The notes under the pieces: model-generated
The model's database searches: none
Seen by the model: the letters and a program-made list of their open reading frames with translations, nothing else
What the model was told of the DNA's origin: nothing
DNA from: Oikopleura dioica
Taxonomy: Eukaryota > Chordata > Appendicularia > Copelata > Oikopleuridae
Reading direction: 5' to 3'
NCBI GenBank assembly: GCA_907165135.1
Contig: OU015569.1
Span: 4,836,001-4,900,000 of the forward strand
Length of the DNA stretch: 64,000 nt
In this document: positions 11,795-25,053 of the stretch, in pieces
Layout: every line of letters starts with the position of its first letter
Position numbering within the stretch: the first letter of the stretch is position 1
Program-made: the position numbers and the translations under genes

Positions 11795-12891
11795 CATAAT
11801 TACGGTTGAGTAACACGTTTACGATCTGTTTTCTACAGAAGAAGTACCGTGTAGGAGTGAGGACCTGCGGTAAGTTGCTATGATTTAAGAATAGAGATAA
11901 AATTTTTGGAAGGGAGACTGTCCCATTACCAACTCTTTGAATTTCTATTGAAAATAGTTCATAATAATCAGTTTTTTTTCATAATTATACCTTTCAAAGA
12001 CAAATAAGACCTTATGGCAATCTGAAGATCATAATTTAACACATAGAAAATGCAAAATTAGTTAAAGGGTATTTGATTGTAAAGAAAAATGATGAAGAGG
12101 AGCATTATTCTAGCTTTTTCAAGGGCAATTTTGGCTCATTCTCGCTCACGAGCTCCTTTTGGTGGTATTTTGACAATAACAACTCTAGAGATCAAGAAAT
12201 CAGAAATTTATGTGATCCTCAGTGTCGGCTGGAGTTTGCTACTAAGCGAATCACGAAAACAGCTGCTATTTCTAAATAGCCTATTTGCAATAGTATTTGA
12301 ACTCTGAGTTCCCTACTTATGAGCTGAATTTTGCAATGAAAACTGCTTTTCCTAATTCAAGACACAAAGACTTAAAATATTAAATTATTTATTCTGCTCT
12401 TTATCGAGCATCAGGGTCGACTTAAATGAATATGTACAGTAATGGGACGAAAGTTATTTTGAAATAATATGTACAGTTTGATATTGTTTGAACAGGCGAT
12501 AAAAAGTTTTTTTTCTTTCATGAAAGAACTTTGTTTCATTGGTACTCTTTTACCATGGGCAGTAACAGTACATGAGTTGTAAAGAAAATATACATCTTTG
12601 ATTATTGTGCGTGCCATCATCAGAAAGTTTTTCTGACAATTGAGAATTTAAAAAGACTTAGAATTTCATAACTCGGAGAGGGAGCTTCGCCTTAGACGAA
12701 AAGAATATTTGACGATTTTTCTTACTGATACAGGGTTTCTCAGCTTTTTATAAGATACTATAAAAAACTAAAAGCATTAATAGCATTCTAAATTATTTAA
12801 TAAAAAGCGGTCCAGCTTAGACTGAATTCCAGCTCTAAAACTAAGCATGCGATTTAAAAGCTAAAAGTGACAATCTTGGATTGTTTCTTGC
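11795..12891. other. Intergenic, no supported gene
   Basis: Between the fold-back element and the 3' end of the peroxidase gene. Small overlapping frames near 12073-12307 (+) and 12411-12620 (-) show no domain or splice support. Confidence 0.4.
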
Positions 12892-15800
12892 TTATGACTG
12901 AAGAGGAAAATGAATCTGATTAGAAACCAGCCTTAAATTGTCGGAAAGCTTCGAAAGGACGAAGACAGGGACACATTCGAAGCCATTGTCGCCGAAGTTG
13001 ATGTGGCCGAGGAGTGGATAGTTGGTGAACTTGCTGACGGCAGAAGGATCCAACTGAAGGTCGGGGTTGCCACTAAAATCGTCATATTTATGAAACTCGA
13101 AATGAGAAAATAGAATGATTGTGGATGCGAGATATTTCAGGTCAAGGAGGTGCACGCAAAAGCAGATTTCGCCGCGTTCGTGGAAAAAGTAATTGATCGC
13201 TTATCGCGTGCGACATGCTGTCAGTGTAGAAGTGACATCGGCCACCGCAAGTGACATTGACCCGCCGCTCGGCAAAATTTTATTGTGGCAGTCTGACGTG
13301 CTCCAAATTCTAGCTCACTCTAATCTAATCGTCAGTCAAGTAACGTCAAAACCATTCAGAGATCCTTCCCGGTTCGGACTCGTTAATTTTCTATATTAGA
13401 ACTGCGCTAGTTTTAGATGTTATAGCAAAAATATTGGAATTTTTGTTTGATGGTTTCATTTTGAATGAACAGATCTCGATGATGATTTTTACCTGACATC
13501 AACTTCGAGAAGCTTAGGTTTGGCGAACTGGCAAAGTCTTTCGATGAGTGGTAGCTGGGTAATTTTGTTGTTGGCGAAAGTGATTCGCTGGACGAGTTTG
13601 ATTGCTTTGAACTCGATGAGGTCCTTTCTTCCTTGGAAGGGCCACTTGCCACTCTTTGATACGGACTGAAGATATGCCGTTAAAATTAACATAACTATAT
13701 GAGTACTGTACATTCAGGTAGTTCTTGATGTCATCATCGTCCCAGTTGAGTCCAGAGCAATCGAGTGCCTTGGCTCTGTTGTTGAATTTACAGGCAGTAT
13801 GCACGGGCTCGCTCTCGGGGTCATCTTTTTTCCAAAGATCGATGTTTAGACCGGGGAAGGAGGAGCAAGGGGCGACGTTTTCCGTTGCTGTGGAGACGTG
13901 GAAGGGATTAATAGCCATCAGATCCGTGTCGAGCATAGACGCTCCATTTCGCGCTTCAAATGTGGAGCAAGAAACGGATGCCAGCGTTTGTTCCTTGATA
14001 TTCAGCATCTGTTCGACGCTGAAAACGCCAAAGTTCTCAAACCAGAATCGATCGCCCTCCTTAACAGAATCGGTCAATTTGGAATTCGAAGTTGGTTACG
14101 TGTGTAAGAAAAATGATCGGACTAGAGATTATTTAGCTAGGAGCTTTAGAGGTTGCACGGGAAAACGCTCTCGGCATTGGCCTCGCGATACTATTTGAAC
14201 AAGATGGATGAAGATATCCTGATGTGAGACTGTTATTATGGTGCTCAGGGAACGGATGTGATCCCTCCGGATTGCGCCCATTTAGGGGCTACTCCTTCAC
14301 TTTTCCAAAACACGGAGTTATTTAGAAAACCAACTTGTCTATCAAGCATTTTCATAGTTAGATACCTTGAGCGCGACAAATTGCTCGGCAATAACGCATC
14401 CAGCGGTTGGGCCAACGGTTCCTCCTGGCATATGCTTCTCCAGTTGCATGCCAACGTACATATCTATATAATCGTCCTGGGTCTTACCTGCGGGGACCAG
14501 ATTCTTTGCAATATAAAAATCTCTAACGGTGTTGATTTGCTCTTTTGAGTGGAAAAGATTCTCGTCAGACTGCATGTTTTTGTAGAACTTCGTGTAGACG
14601 GCGTGACTTTTGCAGAAGGTCTTGATTGCTCCGTAAGATCCGATCCCATGCTCTCGGCCACGAGCAATGTTGATGGCGGCCAAGTCCACTCCATGAGCTG
14701 CATTGTGAGGCTAAGAATAATGTTAGTGCTGTGAATGATTTCGCAATTGCATTTGCAAGTTAAGCTGCAAGATACAGCTGCGAGGCATTGTGTCAGGTTC
14801 AAAAACTCTCAACTTGGGTTTCCACTCTTCCGTAGAAAAGAAGTGGCTCACTGGCGATAAGCCGCCGTAATCACAAGGGTGATATTCCAAGGGAAGAAAA
14901 TATTTTTACGGTGTGTTGGAATCGTGTTATTATTTGCACTCAGTTGCATTATTGCAAATAGTTTAATTGAGTATTTTCCCCTTGCTTTTTCAAACGGATA
15001 CTGAAGTACGTTATCAAAGTATTGAGAGCAAATGCGCTCAGCTAACACAATTCCAATGTTATCTCCCACTCAGCGGGGGGCGAAGCGTTATCTTATCACT
15101 CGTATTCTGTGTTTCGACCAATCTATCTATGCCCGTAATATTAATCGCTCACGCTCCCTCTAGAAACTGGCAGCCGAGTTCATCAGTCAATAACCGCATA
15201 AATCTGCGGCAACATAAATAATTGATTTGTACCTTGAAGAGATTGTGAGCAAGATCTTTAGAAAAGGTTCCATCCATTCGAAGCTGATTCATCTTCATGG
15301 CTCCTCGGAGACATCCTCCAGGTCCTTTTCGGTGGACCCACTCAGGATCGAAGAAGTTGAACTTCAAAAGACTGGATCCGGGATTTGCCGCGAGCTTGGC
15401 CTGCTCCTCATCGTTGAGTTCACCAACCGGGTGAGCTTCGTCAGCGTGAGCGTGGCTGATTGGATTCCAAGCGTGGTCCATCGCCTTCATTAGGGATGAA
15501 ACTTGACCGTGCATTCGGTATCCGGCCGCAGCGAATTCGTTTCGGATTGATGGCTCCGACTTTGGTGGAGGTTGATGTTCTGACATTCTGAATGAGACTG
15601 TTAAGAAAGAAGAAAGAACAGAAGTGTTAAATTAGGTCCAGTCTGCAGAGAAGAGCAATGTTAACTAAATATTTAAGTTAAAGACAAATTTTGTAATCCG
15701 CCAATCCCTCGTAATATTTTCTTACATAATAATTCTATCGGGACTATAATATTTTACATCGCAACAAAACTTTCTTGTTAGATCAAATGTTGTTACAAGA

Positions 15801-18800
15801 GAGCGACTCAATCAGCAAAAAAGTGCCCACTGAGAAGAAAATGTGAAAAAAGAACGTTCCAAAAAGATAAAAGGGTTGTAATTAAATTAAGTGTTTGGAA
15901 AGTGTGATCGGAAAGTGGCCACTGTTGTGAGATAAGAGACAAGGCTCGGCCTGAACTCACTGTAGAACTGATGATAAGGCAATTATACTCTTCTTATCTT
16001 GTTCTATTGAGAGTTAGGAAAAGTAATATTTACAAATTATGTTTTGGCCTTCTATCTGCAGATAGTCCTTATTTGATAATTAAGTTTTGTGATAATTGCA
16101 TTCAGTATCTACCTTTGTCGTCTAGCGAATCCTTCAGCTTCAGCCAATCTTTCCTGTTCTTGTCGCATTCGCCAGGCCTTGACTCGTTTCTTGTCGGGTC
16201 TGGTTTGGAATGGATTCCAGGGTCGTTTTCCCTGGTCCCATTCGGCTTCGGTCAGTTCCATTCGCTGCATTGATCGGGAAGAGCTCGATTTCGTATCGCT
16301 TTTGAATTTTAAATCGGCAACTTGACTCATGTTATCTCCAAGCATGCTTCGAAGAGCTTCTTTGTAGTGAATGTTTTTGTAGACACTGATGGTGATCAAT
16401 CTGGCGACTTGGAAGACGTCTTCGTTGCTCCAGTCATCTCTGAGAGCGCTCAGTTGATCGACGAGGTTGTTGTGGTATCGCATGAAGATAGTCGTGAAAG
16501 AGGCGAGATAAGGGTTCTCTTCTACTCGGTTGTCACCAGCGATGAAGTCCTTGAAGTTGTCGTCGTTGAAAGTGCTGTGTTGGACGAATTGCTGGGTGAA
16601 ATTGAGAAATGACGAGTCCTAAAAGATGAATTGAACGCTCAGAAATCATTATTGACGTAAAGAGGAATAATGAGTTAATAAAAGTGACAATAATGAACTA
16701 ATTGATTACTCAATTAAACCATTTTTGTCATAAAACCTAAAACGCATGTCATTTTTTATGCTGGCAAAATTTTCAATGTGAGAAAATTTACGAATAAAAT
16801 ACCTTGATTACGATTTAATTTGCGAAAGAAAACACCAAACGCACTTGAAAATTAGAATCGATCAAACGTGTCCCGTAACGCGCGAAATTTTGAAAGAATA
16901 AAATAATCCCCGTTTGAACAAGGATTTGAAAAAAAGTGAAAGCTATGCAAAAATTATGTAAGATTACCTGAGTGAAAGCAAGTAGATCTCCCGTGCCTTG
17001 ATTTCCATGTGGCCCTCCAAGCATTCCGCGGCGAGACTTGAGATGCATGCCGTCATCGTCTCTAAGCTGCGAGAGCTCGAATTCCGTTGAACCGTAAACT
17101 TGTGACAAGTCCATGAAGGCCGACTTTTGGTTCATCTGTTCTCGGACAAAGGCACCTAAAATGCAAAAATTAGCCACGTGAATCTCCATTCGTTTCTCAG
17201 AAGAAAGCTTCCTAACCCTAATGCAATACAATTTAGCTGAATACAGTAAGGACTTTAGGTGGACCAAGAAAAGTGAATTATCGTCCAAGAACTGATCTAA
17301 AAATACGGTGACGCGCGAACGAAATAGTGCAACTGAGCCACGTAAAGCTGCAATTCAGCGAGACGTAAATTTTTGCATTTTTTCAGAACTTGGAAACTAC
17401 AGTCGCTTTGTGCGCGTCACATTTGAATCTCTGCAGGTGGATTTCAAAACTGATAAAAAGAATCGAGTTATTATTACCTTCTGAAGAGATATGCGGTGCT
17501 GATCGTTTGATGATCATGCATTCAGCAATGTCCCTATCCGTGAAGATAGGATCGTCAAGTGGAATCTCGACTGCTTTGCAAATATCGTCGGTGCCCTCGC
17601 AGGCACACTCTCTTGGATCTGGAACGTCTGGAGTCTGGATGATGTCGTGAGTGACAAACTGTCCCCAGAGAGGACCGACCATCGTGCGCTTTTCATCCAT
17701 TGTTACTTCTCCGCCGTTATCGTTAGTCGCCGCCAAGAGAAGGGAAATCTCTCGCTCGTTCGGAAGAGCAACGTAGTTACCAACTGAAGACAAGTCGCTA
17801 ATGCATCGGGGCTCGCCTTGGACAGCGGTAGATGGATTTCCTTTCTGAAGGTGAATGTTAATTGTTTGATTTCTAAGAAGGAAATTGCACGTTTTGGAAA
17901 GAGCTAAACAGTGTTTGGGTATTCGCCTGAATAGCCTTATAAAGTCGATCTGTTAATCGCCAAAGATCGGCGCTCAATTTACACGATCTGCGCTCCTCGG
18001 ATTTAATAAGGCGCTTTTAGGGAAGTACCTTATCAACGACGCAGTACTCGGCCGGGACTAGTCGAGAGTATCCATCACCGACTTGTCCTCGTTTCTGTCC
18101 AGTTAGATCGTTGCCGCTTCCATCCATCGATGGAAACTTTGAAATTGTCTTTCCTTCCGGCTCAGATCGAAATTTCCTGTCAAGCTCAGCTGCTTGTGCC
18201 ATGATGAACTCCGGATCGCTGAAAATTTTGTAATTTTCGATCAAAGTTTATGAAAACGTTTAGAAAAAGAAAACGAAACGATGAAGACCCTGTGAAAAAT
18301 GAAAATGGCGGATGGAAATCGAGTTACGTCCCGAGCAATTTTTGATAAATCAGCGAAAATATAATTTCTCGCGGTTGTTGTCCGGTTATTTCGTTTGTGG
18401 CGATGCAGAACTGGATCATCAATAAAACTTGACGATGCGTTATCTTTCGATAAGAGAAGCTTCTTTCGAATCGATCAAAGTACCGAATAATTAATCAAAT
18501 CTACGGATAATGTAAGCCTTTTAAACATTGACCTTGGCTAGAATTCCGCCGGTTTTTTATGAGGGGGGCTCTAGCTGATTTTCTATATTTTTGAATGGAC
18601 AGTGGCGGTGCTCAATCTTGAGCCGATTGAATGCGGCTTTGAGGGGATGAGCAACGCCGCGGCTCGCTTAATTACGCAACTAAGTAGCAACCACTGAGAC
18701 CAGACGATCACTCCCGCGGCCACTTAGAAATGTTCCGCACCCACCGATGAACATTCGACCCTATTTTTCTGTCACATGTTCTTTTCTTGACAGAGTTTTT

Positions 18801-20057
18801 ATCATTTTTTTTGTTATTCCTTATTTTCTATGGTCTTTTTCAATTCATCAATCTAATCAGCTTCTATCAAAGACAGTCTTAATTTTACGGCAAACGGAAG
18901 AACTTTGTGTCATAAAGATTTCTGAGGATTATCTAAGGTTACCTTCTAGTTTGACTGCTGCTGACTTCTTTGTAGAGTTGCTCATGTTCTCTCTGATATT
19001 CGACGAATTGGGGTCGGTTAAAACCGTTTTTAATCTTCGACAAAGCCGCCTGGATTGAAAACATCGGGTTGACGAATCCCGAGCGCGAAGTAGGGTCCAC
19101 ATCTTTGAATTCCGGGCCGCGACTGCTCTCGCCTACATATATCCATTTTAAACAGGTTACGAGTATTTAGAAATTTGGACCGCGGTGCCAATTAGATTTA
19201 CTAAATGTAGCCGCTTCTAATGAACATACACGCCGCTACAGACCGCTACGAGAATTTTCAAACTCGCACAGTTTTTACTCCAAATAGTTCCCCCCGAAAG
19301 TTTCGATTAAAAATATCAAAGTCTAACAAAAAAAAAAACAAACAGGGCAAAGTGGAACAACTTAGCGTTACATTTCAAAGTTTTTGGTAAAAACAGATGA
19401 TCCTAACAGGAATTTGATTTTGCTAGAAATATATTTATCTGCGATTTTTCTTTTGAATTTAGCTTGAATTTTTTACGCCTTCTTTCTATACTGATCAATA
19501 AATATCAGATGTCAATTTATTGAAAAGTATGGCCCGAGATCATTCGATTACGTCTTCTAACACCTTCTATAACGTGTGAAGGATTAAAAAATTTCGCGCT
19601 GGATTCGCGCTTGAAAAAATATCTACTGAATAATTCAGTAGGTAATTTTTACCGAAGAAAATCAACTTTTTAAATCGAACTTTAAGCAATAAAAACGGGC
19701 CTGTCTAATTAGGGCTGAAATTTAACAAGGATTACTGCCAAAATAACATGTAAGAAATCGTTGAATTTAAAAAAAAATTCTCAACGCGATTTCTCAATGC
19801 ACTAAATTGAGATCTAAGATAAGATAATATCATTTAGTCCATAATTTATCCGTATTCTCTTTTGATAAAAATACTTCAGAGTGTTCATAGTAAAACCAAA
19901 ATTGACAAATAAATCTGCTTCTATGTGTGGTCTTATGACCAGTTCTGTGCATCAAAGTCGAGTTCTACGATCAAAATTACGGGATCTCCTTGCTGTCACA
20001 CGTGTTCTACGTACCATTAGCGACCGTGGCGGTCATTAGCCACACTCCTAGCTTCAT
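12892..20057 (-). CDS. Secreted animal haem peroxidase with C-terminal leucine-rich-repeat tail
   Basis: Eleven exons (20057-20015, 19132-18943, 18218-18029, 17844-17478, 17155-16968, 16618-16113, 15587-15233, 14710-14366, 14059-13712, 13665-13493, 13072-12892) join in phase with GT-AG introns into 962 codons. Exon 1 looks like a short signal peptide (MKLGVWLMTATVAN). Peroxidase landmarks follow in order: MDGSGNDL, GQFVTHDI with the distal His near residue 207, DLSQVYGS, the DNRVEENP Arg/Glu pair, FMRYHNN with the proximal His near 375, DLAAINIARGREHG near 622, and GDRFWFEN near 731. The position just before the distal His is Thr, where myeloperoxidase has the Asp that esterifies haem. From about residue 805 the chain becomes an LRR segment (ALDCSGLN, ITFANNKITQLP, LLEVDVSGNPDL). 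Family peroxidases oxidise small substrates or cross-link extracellular matrix; this one's substrate is unknown. Confidence 0.88.
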
Positions 20058-21003
20058 TTTAGAAAAATCTGTTTGCGCGTCGTCTGTTTAGTGTGTCCGT
20101 TCCTATCAGCTCGACTTTCTCTCTTTGACTTGATAAATAAAAAAATATAAAAATAAGTTTTTTGATGATAAATGAAAATGTAGAATCGTAACGAATGTAC
20201 CGTGAGTCCCGGTTGGTTTCTTAACAGCCGTTCGGAACGGCGTACGAGCGCCCTCTGATGCGCGCCAGGACTCTCGAGCGCGCGAACGAGCTCGTCCTAA
20301 ATTGAAGTTCAAGAATGTTCTGGCGCTGGAACTTATTGACAGTGGCATCAAAAATTTCACAGAAAATTTTGAGAACAAAAGTTAATCTAAATCGCTGTTT
20401 GGAGACTGTATGGGCATTTAATCGCTTCTTTCCTGGAATTCGTTTATCTTCTTTTGTAAATTACAACGCTTTTTTTGAAGGCATTTACAGAAGATCCTCA
20501 GCATTGATAATTCTTGGAATCCTCATTGCTGAGAAAACTAACGATTTCCCCCGCGTGGCTGTTTTTGCAGCTTCGTTGCTGATGAGCCGCTCAAATATCC
20601 GCTTATTAGGTTTTTCAATGTGGCTTTTTTATTATCCGCACACCTTTTACAATAAATCGTCACTGGCTCAATCATTTTAATTTAGGAAAACTTTTAAAAT
20701 CACTTTTGAAAATAAATTGAAGGAACAGCCTTGTTCGAGCTTCGAACCGTTCACCTCTTGCGAACTCGATTATCACGATATTCATGTATTTACTTTTTTA
20801 GCCGTGTATCGCACGGTGGAAATTTTACTCGTCCTTCCACCGATTTTTTTGTTCTTATCTTATTCTAGTTAGTTGCAGTTATGAAATGAAAATAAACTTT
20901 TGGGGATTTCGTTTACTCACACATTGTTTACGGGTTGATTTCTTCTCGAAAGGCAGTTATTTACAGAGCAATAATCAGAAAAGGCGAGAAACGAAAATGA
21001 ACA
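20058..21003. other. Promoter-side intergenic region of the peroxidase gene
   Basis: Lies upstream of peroxidase exon 1 and downstream of the caspase stop. I see no exon with consistent splicing; the frames near 20106-20680 look accidental. No TATA box was identified. Confidence 0.35.
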
Positions 21004-23375
21004 TTACTGTAAGAACTTGAATTCGCGCGTAAAGCTGTCTTCCAGCACAGGACACAAGTGAACATTTCGCCATTCGCCTGGACTCGCCTTGAAAAAAAGT
21101 TGTTGATAACAAAAATCGCAATTTGAAAGAACAGCAAACCTCAACTAACGGTCTTGTATTGCTCAGATCGGCGACAACTCGTCTTTTGAGTTCTTGCAGG
21201 TCTTGGTATGGATGATCGCGTAGAGCGGTGCACACGGCGTCGGTGAAATACGAAGCCTTCTCTGGATCGAGCGGCAGAAGCGCTACATTTCCTGAACGAT
21301 AAATTTGAATGAAGAGCTGATGATTCTAGAGTTGTTATTTTACCTTCTGTGGAAGCTGCGAAAAGTGCTACATTTCTTCGTAAAGGATAGGTATTCTCTG
21401 GCGGCGGGTAAATGGAATTCGCTAAAAGTTCATTTATTTCCTGCTAAGTGCTACAACTATGGACATTCACTGTTACTTACAGTGTCTGCGAGCATCTGCC
21501 ATCATTGCATCTTCTGGCGGCGCGAACTCATGCATTTGTCCCCTACAAGCTTCAAGAAAGATCAACTTGGGAATATCCTTGAATTTTTCGTTTTTCAAGA
21601 GCTCCTCCAAATAGCTCCAGAGGAAAATCTTGCCGTCGGAGAAGTGAATAAAAATCCCCTCGTAGTTATCGTCCTTCATGTTTCCTTTTGTAGCGGGTGC
21701 CAATATTATCAAATTATTTGTCAAAATATTATGCGTTCAATTCGTTCTTGTGCTTTGTCATAATATCCTGCGGTTTGAGTATTAAACAAGTGGCGATAAT
21801 TTAGAAACTAAATATGATTAGAGAAAATGCTTTTCTTTCACTAAAATTTTTAATAATTCCTAGATGTTGACTTATTCATAATGAAGTTATTCCATTTCAC
21901 TTGCCAATAACTTAGGGTAACAATTATGTAACGAGTCTTAGAAATAATTTAGATAATGAATTATCACTAATAATTCTTTTTAACCCTTCAGCAAAAGATA
22001 AACATTTTCTTGGACATTTTTTGCGTCATCATTAAAATCAAACCCTAACCATAACTCAAACTCAGCTCAGGATTGAAGCAATTTCCCACTTCCTTGTGAT
22101 CCATGAGTTTTTATATAAATGATAACTGCTCTCAGATCCTCGTTATCCTCAATTTGCTTCTTGTCGATTTTCTTCACGAATCTGCGCATGTAGTCTTTTC
22201 CCTTGTTGAGCGTGATCCTGTCTTCTGTAGTCTGCGTTGGACGGTAACCAAGTCGCGAAAATGTTTTAAACATTTTAGCCTGAATGTATGATTTCAGCCG
22301 GCGATTATCATAAGTCAGTACGGCTTTATGACGCAGGAGTGAATTGAAATCCAATTTTAATAAGAATACATTATGATACTTCGTGTTCCGCTGTTTTCTA
22401 GCAAAAAACGAAAAAACCTGCGGTAAGATGTTGTTGTTGAGTTTTGGTCATGTCACATGACTCATGTGATGATCTCTACAGAGTCTCTAGAATGTTGTTG
22501 AGGATCTATCGACGGGTGGCCATTTCTTGTTTTTTTCGCTCATTCCACTCTGGAAATTCTCAGAGTCCGGACCCGCACAATTTCAAGGTAACTTTTTCGA
22601 ATTTGAAAACTCGACACTAACGACAACTTTTTAGTCCTTCAAAAGGATTCAAAATCTACAATTGCCGAGGCAGTTGTAGTCAAAATGTATTTCCGAAAAG
22701 GGAGCTCTCTTCTTACTCAGGCTCTAAATCAGGGGCCTGAATAAAATCAATTTTCCTGAAAAGGAAACTGCATGCATCAAAATCAACCTGAATAAAATCA
22801 ATTTACTGTGCTCAGAAACTGTCAGTGCGAAAGTCAAAACTTTCTTTTGCACTCTTTTATGTTTCTTGTTCTTTTGCAGGCTATTTTGATAAAAAAAGAG
22901 GTCGTTTGTGTAGTTGCCTTTTGGGAGAGGGGTTCAGTTTTCAGGGTGCTATTTTCGAAAATAAACAGTTGAGTTCTAGAGCCATTTTGGAACTTAGGAA
23001 GCTTTCTTCCCAGAGTGGACTTAGTTAGCCTTATTAGGGAGTCAGCTTATCTGATTCAGATAGCCCAATTTCGAAAACAATTCTAGAGCTTTATACAAAG
23101 AATGATTGTAGTAAATCCCTATGGTAGTTGGTGAAAACGGAGTTTCAATATATATTCTCACGATGGGAAAACTGATGAAAGAAAAAGCATGATGTTTAAA
23201 TGTATCTTACTCTGTCTGTATGATGATTTTTCAAGTCGGGTAGTCCATCAAATTCACCAACAGAGATGCAAAAGATGCGTTTCTTCGAGTTTTTCCCGCC
23301 CTTGACATTGAAAAACTTGTCGTCTACCGGTTCGTTTACAAGCGTTTCTTCATCGTCTGATCTCTGAGAAGACAT
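21004..23375 (-). CDS. Caspase (cysteine-aspartate protease), short prodomain
   Basis: Six exons (23375-23213, 22323-22093, 21684-21487, 21397-21344, 21291-21140, 21087-21004) join in phase to 294 codons. The catalytic His motif reads YIKTHGSQG. The catalytic Cys lies in LEACRGQ, where the family usually has QACRG. The small-subunit strand NVALFAASTEGNVALLP follows, then the C-terminus with DSFTREFKFLQ. The N-terminal segment is only about 30-40 residues before the protease fold, so there is no CARD or DED and the enzyme resembles an executioner caspase. Introns at 21292-21343 and 21088-21139 are GT-AG. The intron at 21398-21486 works in frame only with a GA donor, since the nearby GT gives an immediate TAG. 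The first intron (~890 bp) is long and its donor is uncertain. Confidence 0.85.
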
Positions 23376-25053
23376 AGGCTCAGATTTCTGTTAGTTATTC
23401 AACAGAAAGCCCCGTTTTCCCTTTCTCGTTTACGATTTACGCATACTCAGAGCTTCTTTTCATAGAGCAAACATAAAAAACGCCTCCAACGGGTCAAACA
23501 AAAAAGACTGTGAAAAACTACTGAGCATTTGAAGTGATTTTGACTCCGTTTGAAAGAATTCTAGCTTTCTCAAAATTAAGAAAACAGACCTCAGTGGGCA
23601 AACGATTTTGAGTTTTTTTCAAGCGAAGAAGTTATTTTAAAAAGAAGTTATTTTTATGGAAACGTGGGGTTTTGACCAACTCTGTCTAGTGCTCTTGATG
23701 TTTATTATAATTTTGGGTCCGAGGAAGAACTTCTTATAAACACGAGAAGAAGTGGAATTCGCAGAAAAACGTTAAGGAATCACAATTATCACTTGTAGGC
23801 AAAATACTTCTTCGCCGCGTTGCGTCGGAATTCAAGCACTCCATAATTGTGGTGATGTCAAACCAAGATGGATTTTGTCACAACGCTCCTTCTCCTGAAG
23901 AATCTGGCTGAAACTTCCATTACAGTCAATTGTTATCCATATGGAAACACGTTAAACTGGAGCAATTTGGCAGTTGATGACTTAAAAATGACGGTCTGAA
24001 ATTGGAGCTGGTTAGAGATTTGTCACAGGCTCCCATTTTGTGGAGTCGCACCTGTTGCATTCTTACGTAATAAAAGAGTTTAGGTGGAACTTCTTTATTC
24101 CAGACGCAATTTCAAAGTTTCAAGCAATTTTCGCGCAAGTTAAAAATTCGAAAACGCCTCGCTCCAGCGCACGCACAGCTGCCAATTTTAGAAAATTTCT
24201 TCCGAGTACTTTTTTTTCAGAAGATGAATATCTCTCTCCGCGAATTCTCGTAAACTTATGCCGAGATGAGCTTTCAATGACCGAAAGTTTCACTGTAATC
24301 ATATATAATTTTTATAAAGAGAGAATTGTGTCTACAAAGGCTTTGGTTGATATTCCTTGAATAGTGATAAAGGGGTGCCGAATCAGGAAGCATGGACCCA
24401 CATTGCCCTTCCAGATAATGTTATCGCTATTTTGAACACTGGCTTGAGGAACAGGCTCGTCTAATCAACCCCTAAATCGCTTAGGCGCTTCGTTCTTTTT
24501 TTCTAAAGTTTTTGATTTAAGATTTTGAAATTTAAATTATCGGTACGCTTTATTTATTTACTGTTATTCGGGAAAGAAGGTTTTCTAACTGGCCGCGCCG
24601 GATATGAGCTTTCCAACAACAATTATGGTTGTTCGTCTTTTTCCAGTTCGGCGTCGTGTTTGGAATTTTATGCAGTCGAAGATGGGCAAGATGTGAAAGA
24701 GCCGAAATTCACGTTTGCGAGTTCGAACTTGCGTGGAAGGTTAAAATTAGACGTGATTTTGCTCTGCCGCGCGTGTCTAAACGAAATGATATTATTAACT
24801 GGTAATTTATGCTCCCGAGAACCCATCAAGGACCAAGAACTAAGACTAACCATACTATTTTCTTGTAACTCCGCCAAACACTGTAGAATCTTGTTTTTCA
24901 TTCTTTGTTGTTGGAGATGAAAACTTGATTTTTCGCTTCTTGTGTTGAAATTTCTGAACATCTGCGCAGCTCCAAAACTGCCAGTTCGTTATCTGGGGCA
25001 ACAATAAACTAACCAACCGAAAAAAAAGTCAGATTTTGCTAACATTTTGCGTT
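23376..25053. other. Divergent intergenic region, no supported gene
   Basis: Separates the minus-strand caspase and plus-strand coiled-coil starts. Overlapping frames on both strands at 24525-24961 have no recognisable domain and no matching splice partners. It probably holds both promoters; none was identified by motif. Confidence 0.4.

Noticed and set aside
13193-13399. Plus-strand frame inside the last peroxidase intron
   Set aside because: No domain, and the flanking exons of the minus-strand gene join cleanly across it.
13077-13492. Second possible introner in the last peroxidase intron
   Set aside because: Its ends (taaaaatcatcat and complement of taaaatcgtcat) are only loosely alike and no target duplication is present.
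24525-24961. Overlapping 131- and 97-residue frames
   Set aside because: Opposite-strand frames with no domain, signal or splice partner; length is within chance for this composition.
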